Made by a program: the position numbers and the translations under genes | In this document: positions 1 to 6,931 of the stretch, one piece after another | Layout: each line of letters opens with the position of its first letter | Numbering within the stretch: the first letter of the stretch is position 1 | Notes under the pieces: model-generated | Databases searched by the model: none | Seen by the model: only the letters and a program-made list of their open reading frames with translations | What the model was told of the DNA's origin: nothing | From: Glycomyces artemisiae | GTDB lineage: Bacteria; Actinomycetota; Actinomycetes; Mycobacteriales; Micromonosporaceae | Assembly (NCBI RefSeq): GCF_003002955.1 | Contig: NZ_PVTJ01000011.1 | Location: forward strand, 62,001 to 126,000 | Direction: 5' to 3' | DNA length: 64,000 bases

Positions 1-999
1 GCGGACGGCGAACGGGAGGAGGCGGTGCTGCGGATCCTCGACCACTACCTCCACACCGCCGCCGCGGGGCTGCGACTGATCAACCCGATCCAGGACCGGG
101 TCGCGACCGCGCCCGCCCGCCCCGGCACCGCGCCGGAGGCGCTGGAGGACGGCAGGGCCGCGATGGCCTGGTTCGCCGCCGAGCACGCCGTGCTCCTCGC
201 CGCGGTCGAGCACGCCGCGGCCTCCGGACACGACGGCCACTGCTGGCGGTTGGCATGGACCGTCTCCGACTACCTCCACCGCAGCGGGCACTGGCACGAC
301 CTCGAAGCGTGCTGGGAGCGCGTCTACGCGTTCGTCGAGCCCCTCGGCGACCACGGGGTCCTCTCGCGGGTGCAGCGCCGCCTCGCGTTCGCCCACACGC
401 TCCTCGACCACTTCGAGGAGGCCGATGAACTCCTCGACCGGGCGCTGGAACGGTGCCGCAGGCCCGGATACGAGATCGATGAGGGCCACGTGCACCAGCT
501 GCGCGGCTACGTGTGGCGCAGGCAGGGCCGCGGCGACGCCGCCCTGGAATGCAACCGCCGCGCGCTCGAACTGTACCGGTCGGCCGGGCACCTCGGAGGC
601 GAGGCGATCGCGCTCAACTCGATCGGCTGGCACCTTGCCACGGTCGACGAGGAGTACGAGGAGGCGCTGGCCGACTGCGAGGCGGCACTGAAACTCGCGG
701 AGTCCGCGGGCGACCTCGCCGGGCAGGCCGCGGCGCGGGACAGCCTCGGGTACATATACCGCAAGCTGGACCGGTACGAGGAGGCCCTCGCCCACCACCG
801 CCGCTCGGTGGACCTCAACCGCGAGGCCGGACTGCGGTCCGGGGAGGCCGCCGCGCTCACCGGCCTCGGCGAGGTGCTCCTGGAGACCGGCGACCGCGGC
901 GGCGCGCGGAAGGCGTGGGCACAAGCACTCGCGGTGTTCGAGGACCTCGGCCACCCGGAAGCGGAGCGGATCCGCGGGCGGCTCGCCGAGCTCGGCTAG
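1..999 (+). CDS. SARP/AfsR-type transcriptional regulator, C-terminal TPR part (5' truncated)
   Basis: The reading frame is open from the first base, so only the C-terminal third of the gene lies in the window. It aligns by eye with the C-terminal half of the SARP at 43136-45886: shared pattern of a conserved 'HCW..W...DYL' element, then tetratricopeptide helices (for example EEALADCEAALKLAESAGD and RYEEALAHHRRSVDLN). In this family the TPR region is the sensor/multimerisation part behind a winged-helix, BTAD and NB-ARC module; those would lie upstream of the window. The GTG at 25 is an internal codon, not a start. The gene ends 149 bp before an iron box. Confidence 0.8.
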   Translation, partial: ADGEREEAVLRILDHYLHTAAAGLRLINPIQDRVATAPARPGTAPEALEDGRAAMAWFAAEHAVLLAAVEHAAASGHDGHCWRLAWTVSDYLHRSGHWHDLEACWERVYAFVEPLGDHGVLSRVQRRLAFAHTLLDHFEEADELLDRALERCRRPGYEIDEGHVHQLRGYVWRRQGRGDAALECNRRALELYRSAGHLGGEAIALNSIGWHLATVDEEYEEALADCEAALKLAESAGDLAGQAAARDSLGYIYRKLDRYEEALAHHRRSVDLNREAGLRSGEAAALTGLGEVLLETGDRGGARKAWAQALAVFEDLGHPEAERIRGRLAELG

Positions 1000-1147
1000 C
1001 CGCAGGGGGCCGGATCGGCCGAGCGGCCCCGGCCGCACGCGGACCCGCCCGTCCGCACTGCGAGCGGGCCGTGCCGCGACGGGCCCCGGCCCCACCACGG
1101 GCCCCGTACATACGTTCCCGTCACATCAGGGCACCGCCCGCCGGGAA

Positions 1148-1166
1148 CGAGGTTAGCCTCTCCTAA
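1148..1166 (+). promoter_or_regulatory. Iron box (DmdR/IdeR-type operator) overlapping the promoter of the siderophore operon
   Basis: A 19-bp element with core AGGTTAGCCTCTCCTAA matches 14 of 19 positions of the actinobacterial iron-box consensus TTAGGTTAGGCTAACCTAA. A -10-like TAATAT (1164-1169) overlaps its right end and lies 6 nt before the GTG start at 1176. Iron-loaded DmdR/IdeR bound here would block the promoter. No ribosome binding site fits between, so the mRNA is probably leaderless. The site and its position are read directly; the regulator is inferred. Confidence 0.75.
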
Positions 1167-1175
1167 TATCGGCTG

Positions 1176-2207
1176 GTGCCCGTCGCCCTCTCTGTCCCCC
1201 GGCCCGCCGCCACCGCCCGCGGCCGGGCCGCCGTGTGCGCTGCGGCGGCGGTCCTGTTGGGGCTCATCGTGATCGCCTCGCTCGCGTTCGGCGCGCGCGA
1301 CCTCTCCCCCGCCGAGGTGTGGGACGGCCTCACCCGCGCCGATCCGATCGCGGCCTCGGTCGTGTGGGACCAGCGCGTGCCGCGGACCCTCGTGGGCCTG
1401 CTCGCCGGGGCCGGGCTCGCGGTCGCCGGGGTCCTCATGCAGACCCTCACGCGCAACCCGCTCGCCGACCCGCGGATCTTCGGCGTCGCCGCCGGGGCGA
1501 GCCTCGGCGTGGTGCTCGGCATGAGCGTCCTCGGACTCACCGGCATGGGCCAGTACGTGTGGCTCGGCATCGCCGGAGCCCTGGTCGCCGGGGTCGTCGG
1601 GTACGCCGTCGCGACCCTCGCGACCCGCGCCGCCGGCGGCGGGACCGCCACGTACGCGCTCACCGGGGCCGCGATCGACGCGAGCCTCTCCGCGGTCGTG
1701 TACGCCGTCCTCGCCACGAACGTGCAGTCCTTCGACCGGTACCGGTTCTGGGCCGTCGGGTCGCTCGCCGGCCGCGGCGCCGACATCGCGATCGGCATGG
1801 CGCCGTTCCTCATCGCCGGGCTCCTCCTCGCGTTCCTCGCCGCACGCGGGCTCGACGGCCTGCAACTGGGCGCCGAGACCGCCGCCGGGCTCGGCCACCG
1901 CGTCGGCCTCGTGCGCGGGACCGCCGCGGTCACCGTCGCGCTCCTCACCGGCGCGGCCGTCGCCGCCGCGGGCCCGGTCGGGTTCATCGGCCTCGCGATC
2001 CCGCACCTCGCGCGCTGGGCCGTGGGCGCGGGCCACCGGCCGCAGCTCGCGCTGAGCCTCCTCCTCGGGCCCGCGATGCTCCTCGCCGCCGACGTCATCG
2101 GCCGCGTCATCGTGCCCGGAGAAGTCCCCGCCGGGATCATCTGCGCATGTCTGGGCGCGCCGCTGCTCATCGCGCTCGTGCGGCGCGCGAGGACGGTGCA
2201 CGCGTGA
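1176..2207 (+). CDS. FecCD-family siderophore ABC transporter permease (first subunit)
   Basis: A 343-residue, strongly hydrophobic protein with the FecCD permease pattern: 'RVPRTLVGLLAGAGLAVAG' near residue 70, then an NPLADP.I.G element, and a C-terminal GFIGLAIPHLAR segment that contacts the ATPase. It would form half of the inner-membrane channel for ferric siderophores. The GTG at 1176 is chosen because a -10 hexamer lies just upstream (leaderless). It overlaps the next permease by four bases (GTGA), so the two are translated together. The iron box at 1148 implies induction under iron limitation. Family certain, exact siderophore unknown. Confidence 0.92.
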   Translation: MPVALSVPRPAATARGRAAVCAAAAVLLGLIVIASLAFGARDLSPAEVWDGLTRADPIAASVVWDQRVPRTLVGLLAGAGLAVAGVLMQTLTRNPLADPRIFGVAAGASLGVVLGMSVLGLTGMGQYVWLGIAGALVAGVVGYAVATLATRAAGGGTATYALTGAAIDASLSAVVYAVLATNVQSFDRYRFWAVGSLAGRGADIAIGMAPFLIAGLLLAFLAARGLDGLQLGAETAAGLGHRVGLVRGTAAVTVALLTGAAVAAAGPVGFIGLAIPHLARWAVGAGHRPQLALSLLLGPAMLLAADVIGRVIVPGEVPAGIICACLGAPLLIALVRRARTVHA

Positions 2208-3319
2208 GCAAGGTGCAGCTCCCCGGGCGGTCCGTCGTCCGCGTCGGCAACCGCTCCGTGACGTGGCACCGGCGCAGCGCGCTCATGGGCGTGCTCCTGC
2301 TGGCCGTGCTCGCCGGGGCCGTGGTCGTCTCACTGTGCCTGGGCCACACGTACATCACGTTCGCCGACGTGTGGGCGACCCTCACCGGGACCACCGGCTA
2401 CGACCGCACGGTGGAGGTCCTGCGCCTGCCGCGCACCGTCCTCGCCGTCGCCGCCGGGGCCGCGCTCGCGCTCGGCGGCGCGCTCATCCAGTCCGTGGCC
2501 CGCAACCCCCTCGCGAGTCCCGACATCGTCGGCGTCACCGCCGGGGCCGGGCTCGCCGCGACCGCCGCGCTCACGTTCGGGCTCGGGTACGCGCTCCTCG
2601 CGCCGGCCGCGCTCGCGGGCGGGCTCGCCGCCGCCGTCCTCGTGCTGCTCGTGGCCGCCCGCGGCTCCCTCGCGGCGCCGCGGTTCGTCCTCGCGGGCGT
2701 CGCCGTCGCCGTGCTCCTCAAGTCCGGCATCCAGATCCTGCTGATCTCGGCCGACGCCATCGACGCCCAGCGCGCCCAGATCTGGCTCATCGGCACCCTC
2801 GGCGGCCGCGGCTGGACCGAGGCCGCGTTCCTCGGCGTCTTCCTCGCCGCCGCGCTGCCCGCGCTCGTATGGGCGCAGCGGGCGCTCGACACCACCGACC
2901 TCGACGACCCCACGGCCACCGGCATCGGCGTGCGCGTCACCGGCCAGCGCATCGGTCTCGCCGTCCTCGGCGTCGCGCTCGCCTCCGCGGCCGTGTCGCA
3001 GGTCGGCGCCGTCGAGTTCGTGGCCCTCGCCGCCCCGCAGATCGCGCGGCGCGTCGCCCGCACCCCGCGCCCGCCGCTGCTGGGCTCGGCCCTCACCGGC
3101 GCGATCCTGCTCGTCCTCGCGGACTGGCTGGGCCGCACCGCGTTCGGCGACTACCAGATGCCCGCCGGGGTGCTCACCGCCGCGCTCGGCGGCCTCTACC
3201 TGCTGTACCTCCTCCTGACGAAGGGAACCCGAAATGAGAAGACGACTGGCCGCCTCCGCCTTGGCAGCCGCCTGCGCGCTCGCGCTGGCCGCGTGCGGCA
3301 CCTCCGACCCGGCCGCTGA
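2204..3319 (+). CDS. FecCD-family siderophore ABC transporter permease (second subunit)
   Basis: A 371-residue permease of the same family: 'LRLPRTVLAVAAGAALALGG', NPLASPDIVGV, and the C-terminal VEFVALAAPQIAR coupling region, about ten membrane segments. It starts at a GTG overlapping the previous stop. Homologues usually end near the LLYLLLTK segment at about residue 341. Here no in-frame stop follows, so the frame runs 86 bp into the binding-protein gene, adding a basic tail of about 28 residues. That tail is probably just frame read-through rather than a functional part. Forms a heterodimer with the preceding gene product. Confidence 0.92.
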   Translation: MSKVQLPGRSVVRVGNRSVTWHRRSALMGVLLLAVLAGAVVVSLCLGHTYITFADVWATLTGTTGYDRTVEVLRLPRTVLAVAAGAALALGGALIQSVARNPLASPDIVGVTAGAGLAATAALTFGLGYALLAPAALAGGLAAAVLVLLVAARGSLAAPRFVLAGVAVAVLLKSGIQILLISADAIDAQRAQIWLIGTLGGRGWTEAAFLGVFLAAALPALVWAQRALDTTDLDDPTATGIGVRVTGQRIGLAVLGVALASAAVSQVGAVEFVALAAPQIARRVARTPRPPLLGSALTGAILLVLADWLGRTAFGDYQMPAGVLTAALGGLYLLYLLLTKGTRNEKTTGRLRLGSRLRARAGRVRHLRPGR

Positions 3320-4175
3320 GCGGAACGACGCCGAGGGCGAGACCCGCACCATCGAGCACGCCATGGGGACCACCGAGGTCCCCGCGGACCCGCAGCGGGT
3401 CGTCGTCCTCGACACGGACAAGATCGACACGGCGCTGTCGCTGGGGATCACGCCGGTCGGCGCGGCCCGCGCGAGCGAGTCCGAGCTGCCGACCTACCTC
3501 GGGGACCTCTCCGGCGTCACCGTCGTCGGCACCAGCGCCGAACCGGACCTGGAGGCGATCGAGCAGCTGAAGCCCGACCTGATCCTCGGCTCGAAGTTCC
3601 GGCAGGAGGCGTTCTACGACGAGCTCGACGCCATCGCGCCCACCGTGTTCACCGAGCTGGTCGGCCTGACGTGGAAGGAGAACTTCCTCCTCGACGGCGA
3701 AGCGCTCGGCAAGCAGGACGAGGCCGAGCGGCTCCTCGCGGACTACGAGGCCCGCGCGGGCGAGTTCGGCGGGTCGCTTGAGGAGGCCATCGCAACCGAG
3801 GTGAGCATCGTGCGGTTCATGCCCGACCAGATCCGCGTGTACGGCCCCGACTCGTTCTCCGGCATCGTCCTCGGCGACGTCGGCCTGGCCCGCCCTGAAC
3901 TCCAGCAGCTGAACGGGGCCGAGGACCGGCGCTTCGCCGAAGTGTCGGCCGAGGAGGTCGACACGCTGGGCGGCGACGTGGTCTTCTACTGCGCGTACGG
4001 CGACGACGGCGACGCGCAGCTCGCCGAGTACACCGGCGGCGCGCTGTGGCAGTCGATCCCCGCCGTGCAGGAGGGGAACGCGCACGAGGTCGACGACGAG
4101 GTGTGGATGACCGGCATCGGCGTCACCGCCGCGGGGATGATCCTCGACGATCTGGAGACGTACCTCGGCGCGTGA
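3234..4175 (+). CDS. Ferric siderophore-binding lipoprotein (FecB/FepB family)
   Basis: A 313-residue periplasmic-binding-type protein. The N-terminus has two or three arginines, a hydrophobic stretch and the lipobox LAAC with Cys at about residue 21, so it should be lipid-anchored outside the membrane. The body shows TEVPADPQRVVVLD followed by LEAIEQLKPDLILG, typical of cluster A2 siderophore-binding proteins. It is the third gene of the iron-box operon, downstream of both permeases. The ATPase subunit is missing from the window; it may be encoded elsewhere or shared with another uptake system. Confidence 0.92.
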   Translation: MRRRLAASALAAACALALAACGTSDPAAERNDAEGETRTIEHAMGTTEVPADPQRVVVLDTDKIDTALSLGITPVGAARASESELPTYLGDLSGVTVVGTSAEPDLEAIEQLKPDLILGSKFRQEAFYDELDAIAPTVFTELVGLTWKENFLLDGEALGKQDEAERLLADYEARAGEFGGSLEEAIATEVSIVRFMPDQIRVYGPDSFSGIVLGDVGLARPELQQLNGAEDRRFAEVSAEEVDTLGGDVVFYCAYGDDGDAQLAEYTGGALWQSIPAVQEGNAHEVDDEVWMTGIGVTAAGMILDDLETYLGA

Positions 4176-4236
4176 CTCCCGGGATCGTGCCGCCCGGGGC
4201 ACGCGGCGGCGGATCGCTGGCGAACGGGGCTTAAGG

Positions 4237-4266
4237 TTCACATCGCAAGCAACCGACGCTTACGAG
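4237..4266 (+). promoter_or_regulatory. Candidate promoter for the Asp-rich repeat protein
   Basis: TTCACA (4237-4242), an 18-bp spacer and TACGAG (4261-4266) precede the ATG at 4279 by 12 nt. No clear Shine-Dalgarno is present, so translation would be nearly leaderless. Visual match only. Confidence 0.35.
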
Positions 4267-4278
4267 ATTGGCAGTATC

Positions 4279-4749
4279 ATGAGCGACTTCTCCATCGACT
4301 CCGCAGGCGACGACTCGTACTCGACCGACGAGTACGAGACCGAGTCGACGGACACCTACTCCGCCGACGACTCGACGTCGTACTCCGAGGACACCTACTC
4401 GGACGACGTGTACACCGCGACCGCCGACACCGACATGGACGGCGACGGCGTGCTCGAATCGGTCTCGTACGACAACGACGGCGACGGCTTCAACGAGACC
4501 GTCGAGTCCGACACGGACGACAATGGCTGGGTCGACACGGTCTACACCGACGCCGACGCCGACGGCTACTCCGAGACGCTCCTCGTCGACACCGACAACG
4601 ACACCTTCCTCGACACGTACGCCACCGACACCGACCTCGACGGCTACGTCGACACGCTGGAGTCCGACACCGACGGCGACATGGTCATCGACACCGTCGC
4701 CACGGACACCGACGGCGACGGCACCTTCGAGACCGTCGAGTCGGTATAA
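4279..4749 (+). CDS. Acidic protein with tandem 13-residue Asp-rich (calcium-binding-like) repeats
   Basis: A 156-residue protein with no signal peptide or membrane segment. Residues 1-48 are Ser/Asp/Tyr/Thr-rich low complexity. From residue 65 to 155 it consists of seven uninterrupted 13-residue units of the form DTDxDGxxDTxxS/T, preceded by one 15-residue variant. The D-x-D-x-D-G core resembles EF-hand loops and thrombospondin type 3 repeats, so calcium binding is plausible; this is inference. Net charge is very negative. It is a single-gene unit between the siderophore operon and a convergent phosphotransferase gene, with a shared terminator at 4767. Function unknown. Confidence 0.7.
   Translation: MSDFSIDSAGDDSYSTDEYETESTDTYSADDSTSYSEDTYSDDVYTATADTDMDGDGVLESVSYDNDGDGFNETVESDTDDNGWVDTVYTDADADGYSETLLVDTDNDTFLDTYATDTDLDGYVDTLESDTDGDMVIDTVATDTDGDGTFETVESV
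4471..4743 (+). repeat. Seven tandem 39-bp coding repeats (13 residues each)
   Basis: In-frame units begin at 4471 and every 39 bp after that. Each encodes a D-rich unit such as DTDLDGYVDTLES or DTDGDGTFETVES. Units have diverged at synonymous and non-synonymous sites, so this is an old expansion kept under protein-level constraint, not a recent slippage array. Confidence 0.85.
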
Positions 4750-4766
4750 ACCAACCACTCCGGACA

Positions 4767-4803
4767 CGATCGGCGCGGCACCCCTTCAGTGCCGCGCCGA
4801 TCG
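4767..4803. terminator. Bidirectional hairpin terminator between convergent genes
   Basis: A perfect 15-bp inverted repeat (arms 4767-4781 and 4789-4803, core GATCGGCGCGGCAC) with a 7-nt loop lies between the stops of the repeat protein (4749) and the phosphotransferase (4810). It can serve both strands. Confidence 0.75.
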
Positions 4804-4809
4804 TCGTGT

Positions 4810-5670
4810 TCAGACCCGGGAGGCGTCCTCGGTGAGGACGTCGGCGATCATCCGGTGGCCCTGGGCCTCGAAGTCGGCGTCGCCGACGAGGTGCGCCCAG
4901 CAGGCGGTGCCGATCGCGGAGCGCACGCGCTGGCGCAGCCACGCGCCGGGCTCGCGCGGGTCCGCGCCGTAGCCGGAGACGAACGCCTCCTCGGCGCCGG
5001 GGTGGAGCCGGAACTCCTTGACGGCCAGGCGCTCGAAGTCCTCGGCCGCGGGGCGGAGGTCGGTGCGGCCGAAGTCGATCACGCGGAGCACGCCGCGGTC
5101 GAGGAGCCAGTTGCGGGTCTGCCAGTCGCCGTGGGACGGCGCGCAGACGGCTCCGGCGGCGGGCCAGGAGCGGACCAGCGCCGCCAGATGCGCGGCGGTC
5201 TCGGGCGCGATCCGGTGGGGGCGTTCGAGCCAGGCGAGGGCCTTCGCGTTCATGCGGGCCTCGTAGCCGGGGTCGTCGACGGCGGCCTGGTCGTGGAACT
5301 CGCGGAGCAGCGCCCCGGCCTGCTCGTAGACGGCGGGGTCCGCGGCCGCGGGCGTGTCCTTGACGAGCGTCCCGGGAAGGAACTCGGTCACCAGGATCTT
5401 CGCGTCCGTGTCGGCGTGGAGCATCCGGGCGGCCCGGCCGCGGCGCACCCACGGCCCGGTCCACTCGCGGTGCGCGCGAATCTCACGCTCGATCGACACG
5501 TCGGAGGCGCCGCCCGCCTTGACCACTACCGTGCGGCCGCCCGAGCGGACGCGCAGGACCGCGGTCTCGACGAGGCCCCACCCCATGTCGGCCTCGACGG
5601 CGGCGCCGGGGAGCCAGGTCCCGACCAGGTCGCGCTGGCGCTCGGAGAGCGCGTTCAGGGCTTCGGTCAC
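4810..5670 (-). CDS. Aminoglycoside phosphotransferase-family kinase
   Basis: A 286-residue member of the APH/choline-kinase fold. The catalytic Brenner motif HGDWQTRNWL is at about residues 180-189 and the metal-binding DFG at about 197; the N-lobe lysine is in TVVVKAG. Such proteins phosphorylate hydroxyls of small molecules; the substrate cannot be read from sequence and resistance is not implied. The start is GTG at 5670, placed 7 nt behind a TAGGCT -10 hexamer (5678-5683, minus strand), which suggests a leaderless mRNA independent of the mnh operon that ends at 5692. Confidence 0.82.
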   Translation of the reverse strand: MTEALNALSERQRDLVGTWLPGAAVEADMGWGLVETAVLRVRSGGRTVVVKAGGASDVSIEREIRAHREWTGPWVRRGRAARMLHADTDAKILVTEFLPGTLVKDTPAAADPAVYEQAGALLREFHDQAAVDDPGYEARMNAKALAWLERPHRIAPETAAHLAALVRSWPAAGAVCAPSHGDWQTRNWLLDRGVLRVIDFGRTDLRPAAEDFERLAVKEFRLHPGAEEAFVSGYGADPREPGAWLRQRVRSAIGTACWAHLVGDADFEAQGHRMIADVLTEDASRV

Positions 5671-5691
5671 CGGGCCCAGCCTAGTGTCGGG

Positions 5692-6090
5692 TCACTCGGG
5701 CGGGGTGGCGGGGAAGCGGCTCGGCTTGTCGTCGGGCTTGTCGCTGAAGCGGTCCAGGTGCGGGGCGAGCTCGTCGGTGAGGAGCAGGTCGGTGCGGGTC
5801 TGGCCGTCGCGGTAGGCGGCGCGGCCGACCATGTGGGCGGCGACGGGCGCGGTGGCGAGCTGGAAGACCGCGATGAGGACCATCGTGGTGATGTCGACGA
5901 CGGTGGCGATGCGGATCGCGCAGCCTGTGAGCATGAGCAGCAGCCCGAGGACCTGCGGTTTCGCGGCGGCGTGCATGCGGCTCAACAGGTCGGGGAAGCG
6001 CAGCAGGGCCACGCCCGCGGCGAGGCTGAGGAGGGCCCCGGTGACCATGAGGACCGCGGCGACCGCGTCGAGGACGCCTTGGAGGGTCAT
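5692..6090 (-). CDS. mnhG: Mrp-type cation/proton antiporter subunit G
   Basis: A 132-residue protein with three membrane helices of the PhaG/MnhG family; the SRMHAAAKPQVLG segment near residue 40 is characteristic. The C-terminal 40 residues are a hydrophilic tail longer than in the typical ~100-residue subunit. It is the last gene of the operon and its ATG overlaps the mnhF stop by four bases. Subunit G packs at the end of the Mrp complex in the membrane and is needed for assembly of the Na+/H+ antiporter. Confidence 0.92.
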   Translation of the reverse strand: MTLQGVLDAVAAVLMVTGALLSLAAGVALLRFPDLLSRMHAAAKPQVLGLLLMLTGCAIRIATVVDITTMVLIAVFQLATAPVAAHMVGRAAYRDGQTRTDLLLTDELAPHLDRFSDKPDDKPSRFPATPPE

Positions 6091-6350
6091 GAGTCCTGCT
6101 CCCGGCTGACGAAGCGGGCCACGGCGACCGAGCCGGTGATGCCCAGGAGGGACACCACCACGAGCACCGGCAGGGCCGTGGGGTCGCGGCTGAACGCGGC
6201 CTCGGCGAGGATCGCGGTGGCGGTGATCGCCAGGAGCACGTCCGTGGCGACGATCCGGTCCAGTGTGGTGGGTCCGCGGACGATGCGGACCAGAGTCATC
6301 GCGCATGCGGCGGTGAGCAGCACGGCGATGGCGACGGCGGCGTAGGTCAT
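6087..6350 (-). CDS. mnhF: Mrp-type cation/proton antiporter subunit F
   Basis: An 87-residue, three-helix protein. The motif VRGPTTLDRIVATDVL around residues 25-40 is the family signature; the Asp in 'LDR' is conserved in MnhF/PhaF and has been implicated in ion and bile-salt transport. ATGA overlaps on both sides show translational coupling with mnhE and mnhG. Length matches the family. Confidence 0.93.
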   Translation of the reverse strand: MTYAAVAIAVLLTAACAMTLVRIVRGPTTLDRIVATDVLLAITATAILAEAAFSRDPTALPVLVVVSLLGITGSVAVARFVSREQDS

Positions 6351-6931
6351 GCCGGGCGCTCCTCGCGGTCGGTGGGCACGGGCGCCTCGACCAGGCGCAG
6401 CTCCGCGTCGGATCCGATGGCGCGCACCAGCCGCGCCTCCAGTTGCAGGACCTCGGCGCGCAGGCGCTCCAGGTGCGCGGCGTCGCGGACCCCGAGCATG
6501 TGGATGTACAGGGTCCCCGTCTGGTGGTCGGCCTCGGCGATGAGGCTGCCGGGCACCAGCGAGACGGCTTCGGCGACGAGCGTCATGTTCAGGTCGGACT
6601 TGACGCGCAGCTCGACGGCGACGATCGCGCTCCGCGGCTCGCCGCGCCGGAACGCCAGGAACGCGACCTGGAAGCTCGCCACGGTGAGGTCGAAGAAGAA
6701 GCGCGCGAAGAACTTCACCACCGCGACGGGCCGCAGCCGCCCGCCGAACTTCACCGGCGGCAGCGGGAACACGACGAGGAGCGCCACGGCGATCACCGCG
6801 CCGGTGATCGTGTTCAGCCACGTGAACGCGCCCCACAGGAGGTTCCACACCAGGACCAGGCCGATGACGGCGATGGCCCTGCTGCGCAGGCGCTCGCGCT
6901 TGGTCAGCGCACTCGGTCGCTGGGGGCTCAT
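6347..6931 (-). CDS. mnhE: Mrp-type cation/proton antiporter subunit E
   Basis: A 194-residue protein. After a basic N-terminus it has two or three membrane helices (AVIGLVLVWNLLWGAF onward) and then the cytoplasmic domain with NMTLVAEAVSLVPGSL, typical of MnhE/PhaE. The start ATG at 6931 overlaps the mnhD stop by four bases. A long alternative frame that covers mnhD in another phase is a shadow. Confidence 0.92.
   Translation of the reverse strand: MSPQRPSALTKRERLRSRAIAVIGLVLVWNLLWGAFTWLNTITGAVIAVALLVVFPLPPVKFGGRLRPVAVVKFFARFFFDLTVASFQVAFLAFRRGEPRSAIVAVELRVKSDLNMTLVAEAVSLVPGSLIAEADHQTGTLYIHMLGVRDAAHLERLRAEVLQLEARLVRAIGSDAELRLVEAPVPTDREERPA

Noticed and set aside
996-2201. Long antisense frames over the siderophore permeases
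   Set aside because: They are Arg/Pro/Gly/Glu-rich, have no homology signature and mirror the genuine membrane proteins; typical GC-rich shadow frames.
4471-4743. CRISPR-like regular repeat array
   Set aside because: The 39-bp period is in frame, there are no unique spacers, and each unit encodes the same DxDxDG peptide; it is a coding repeat.
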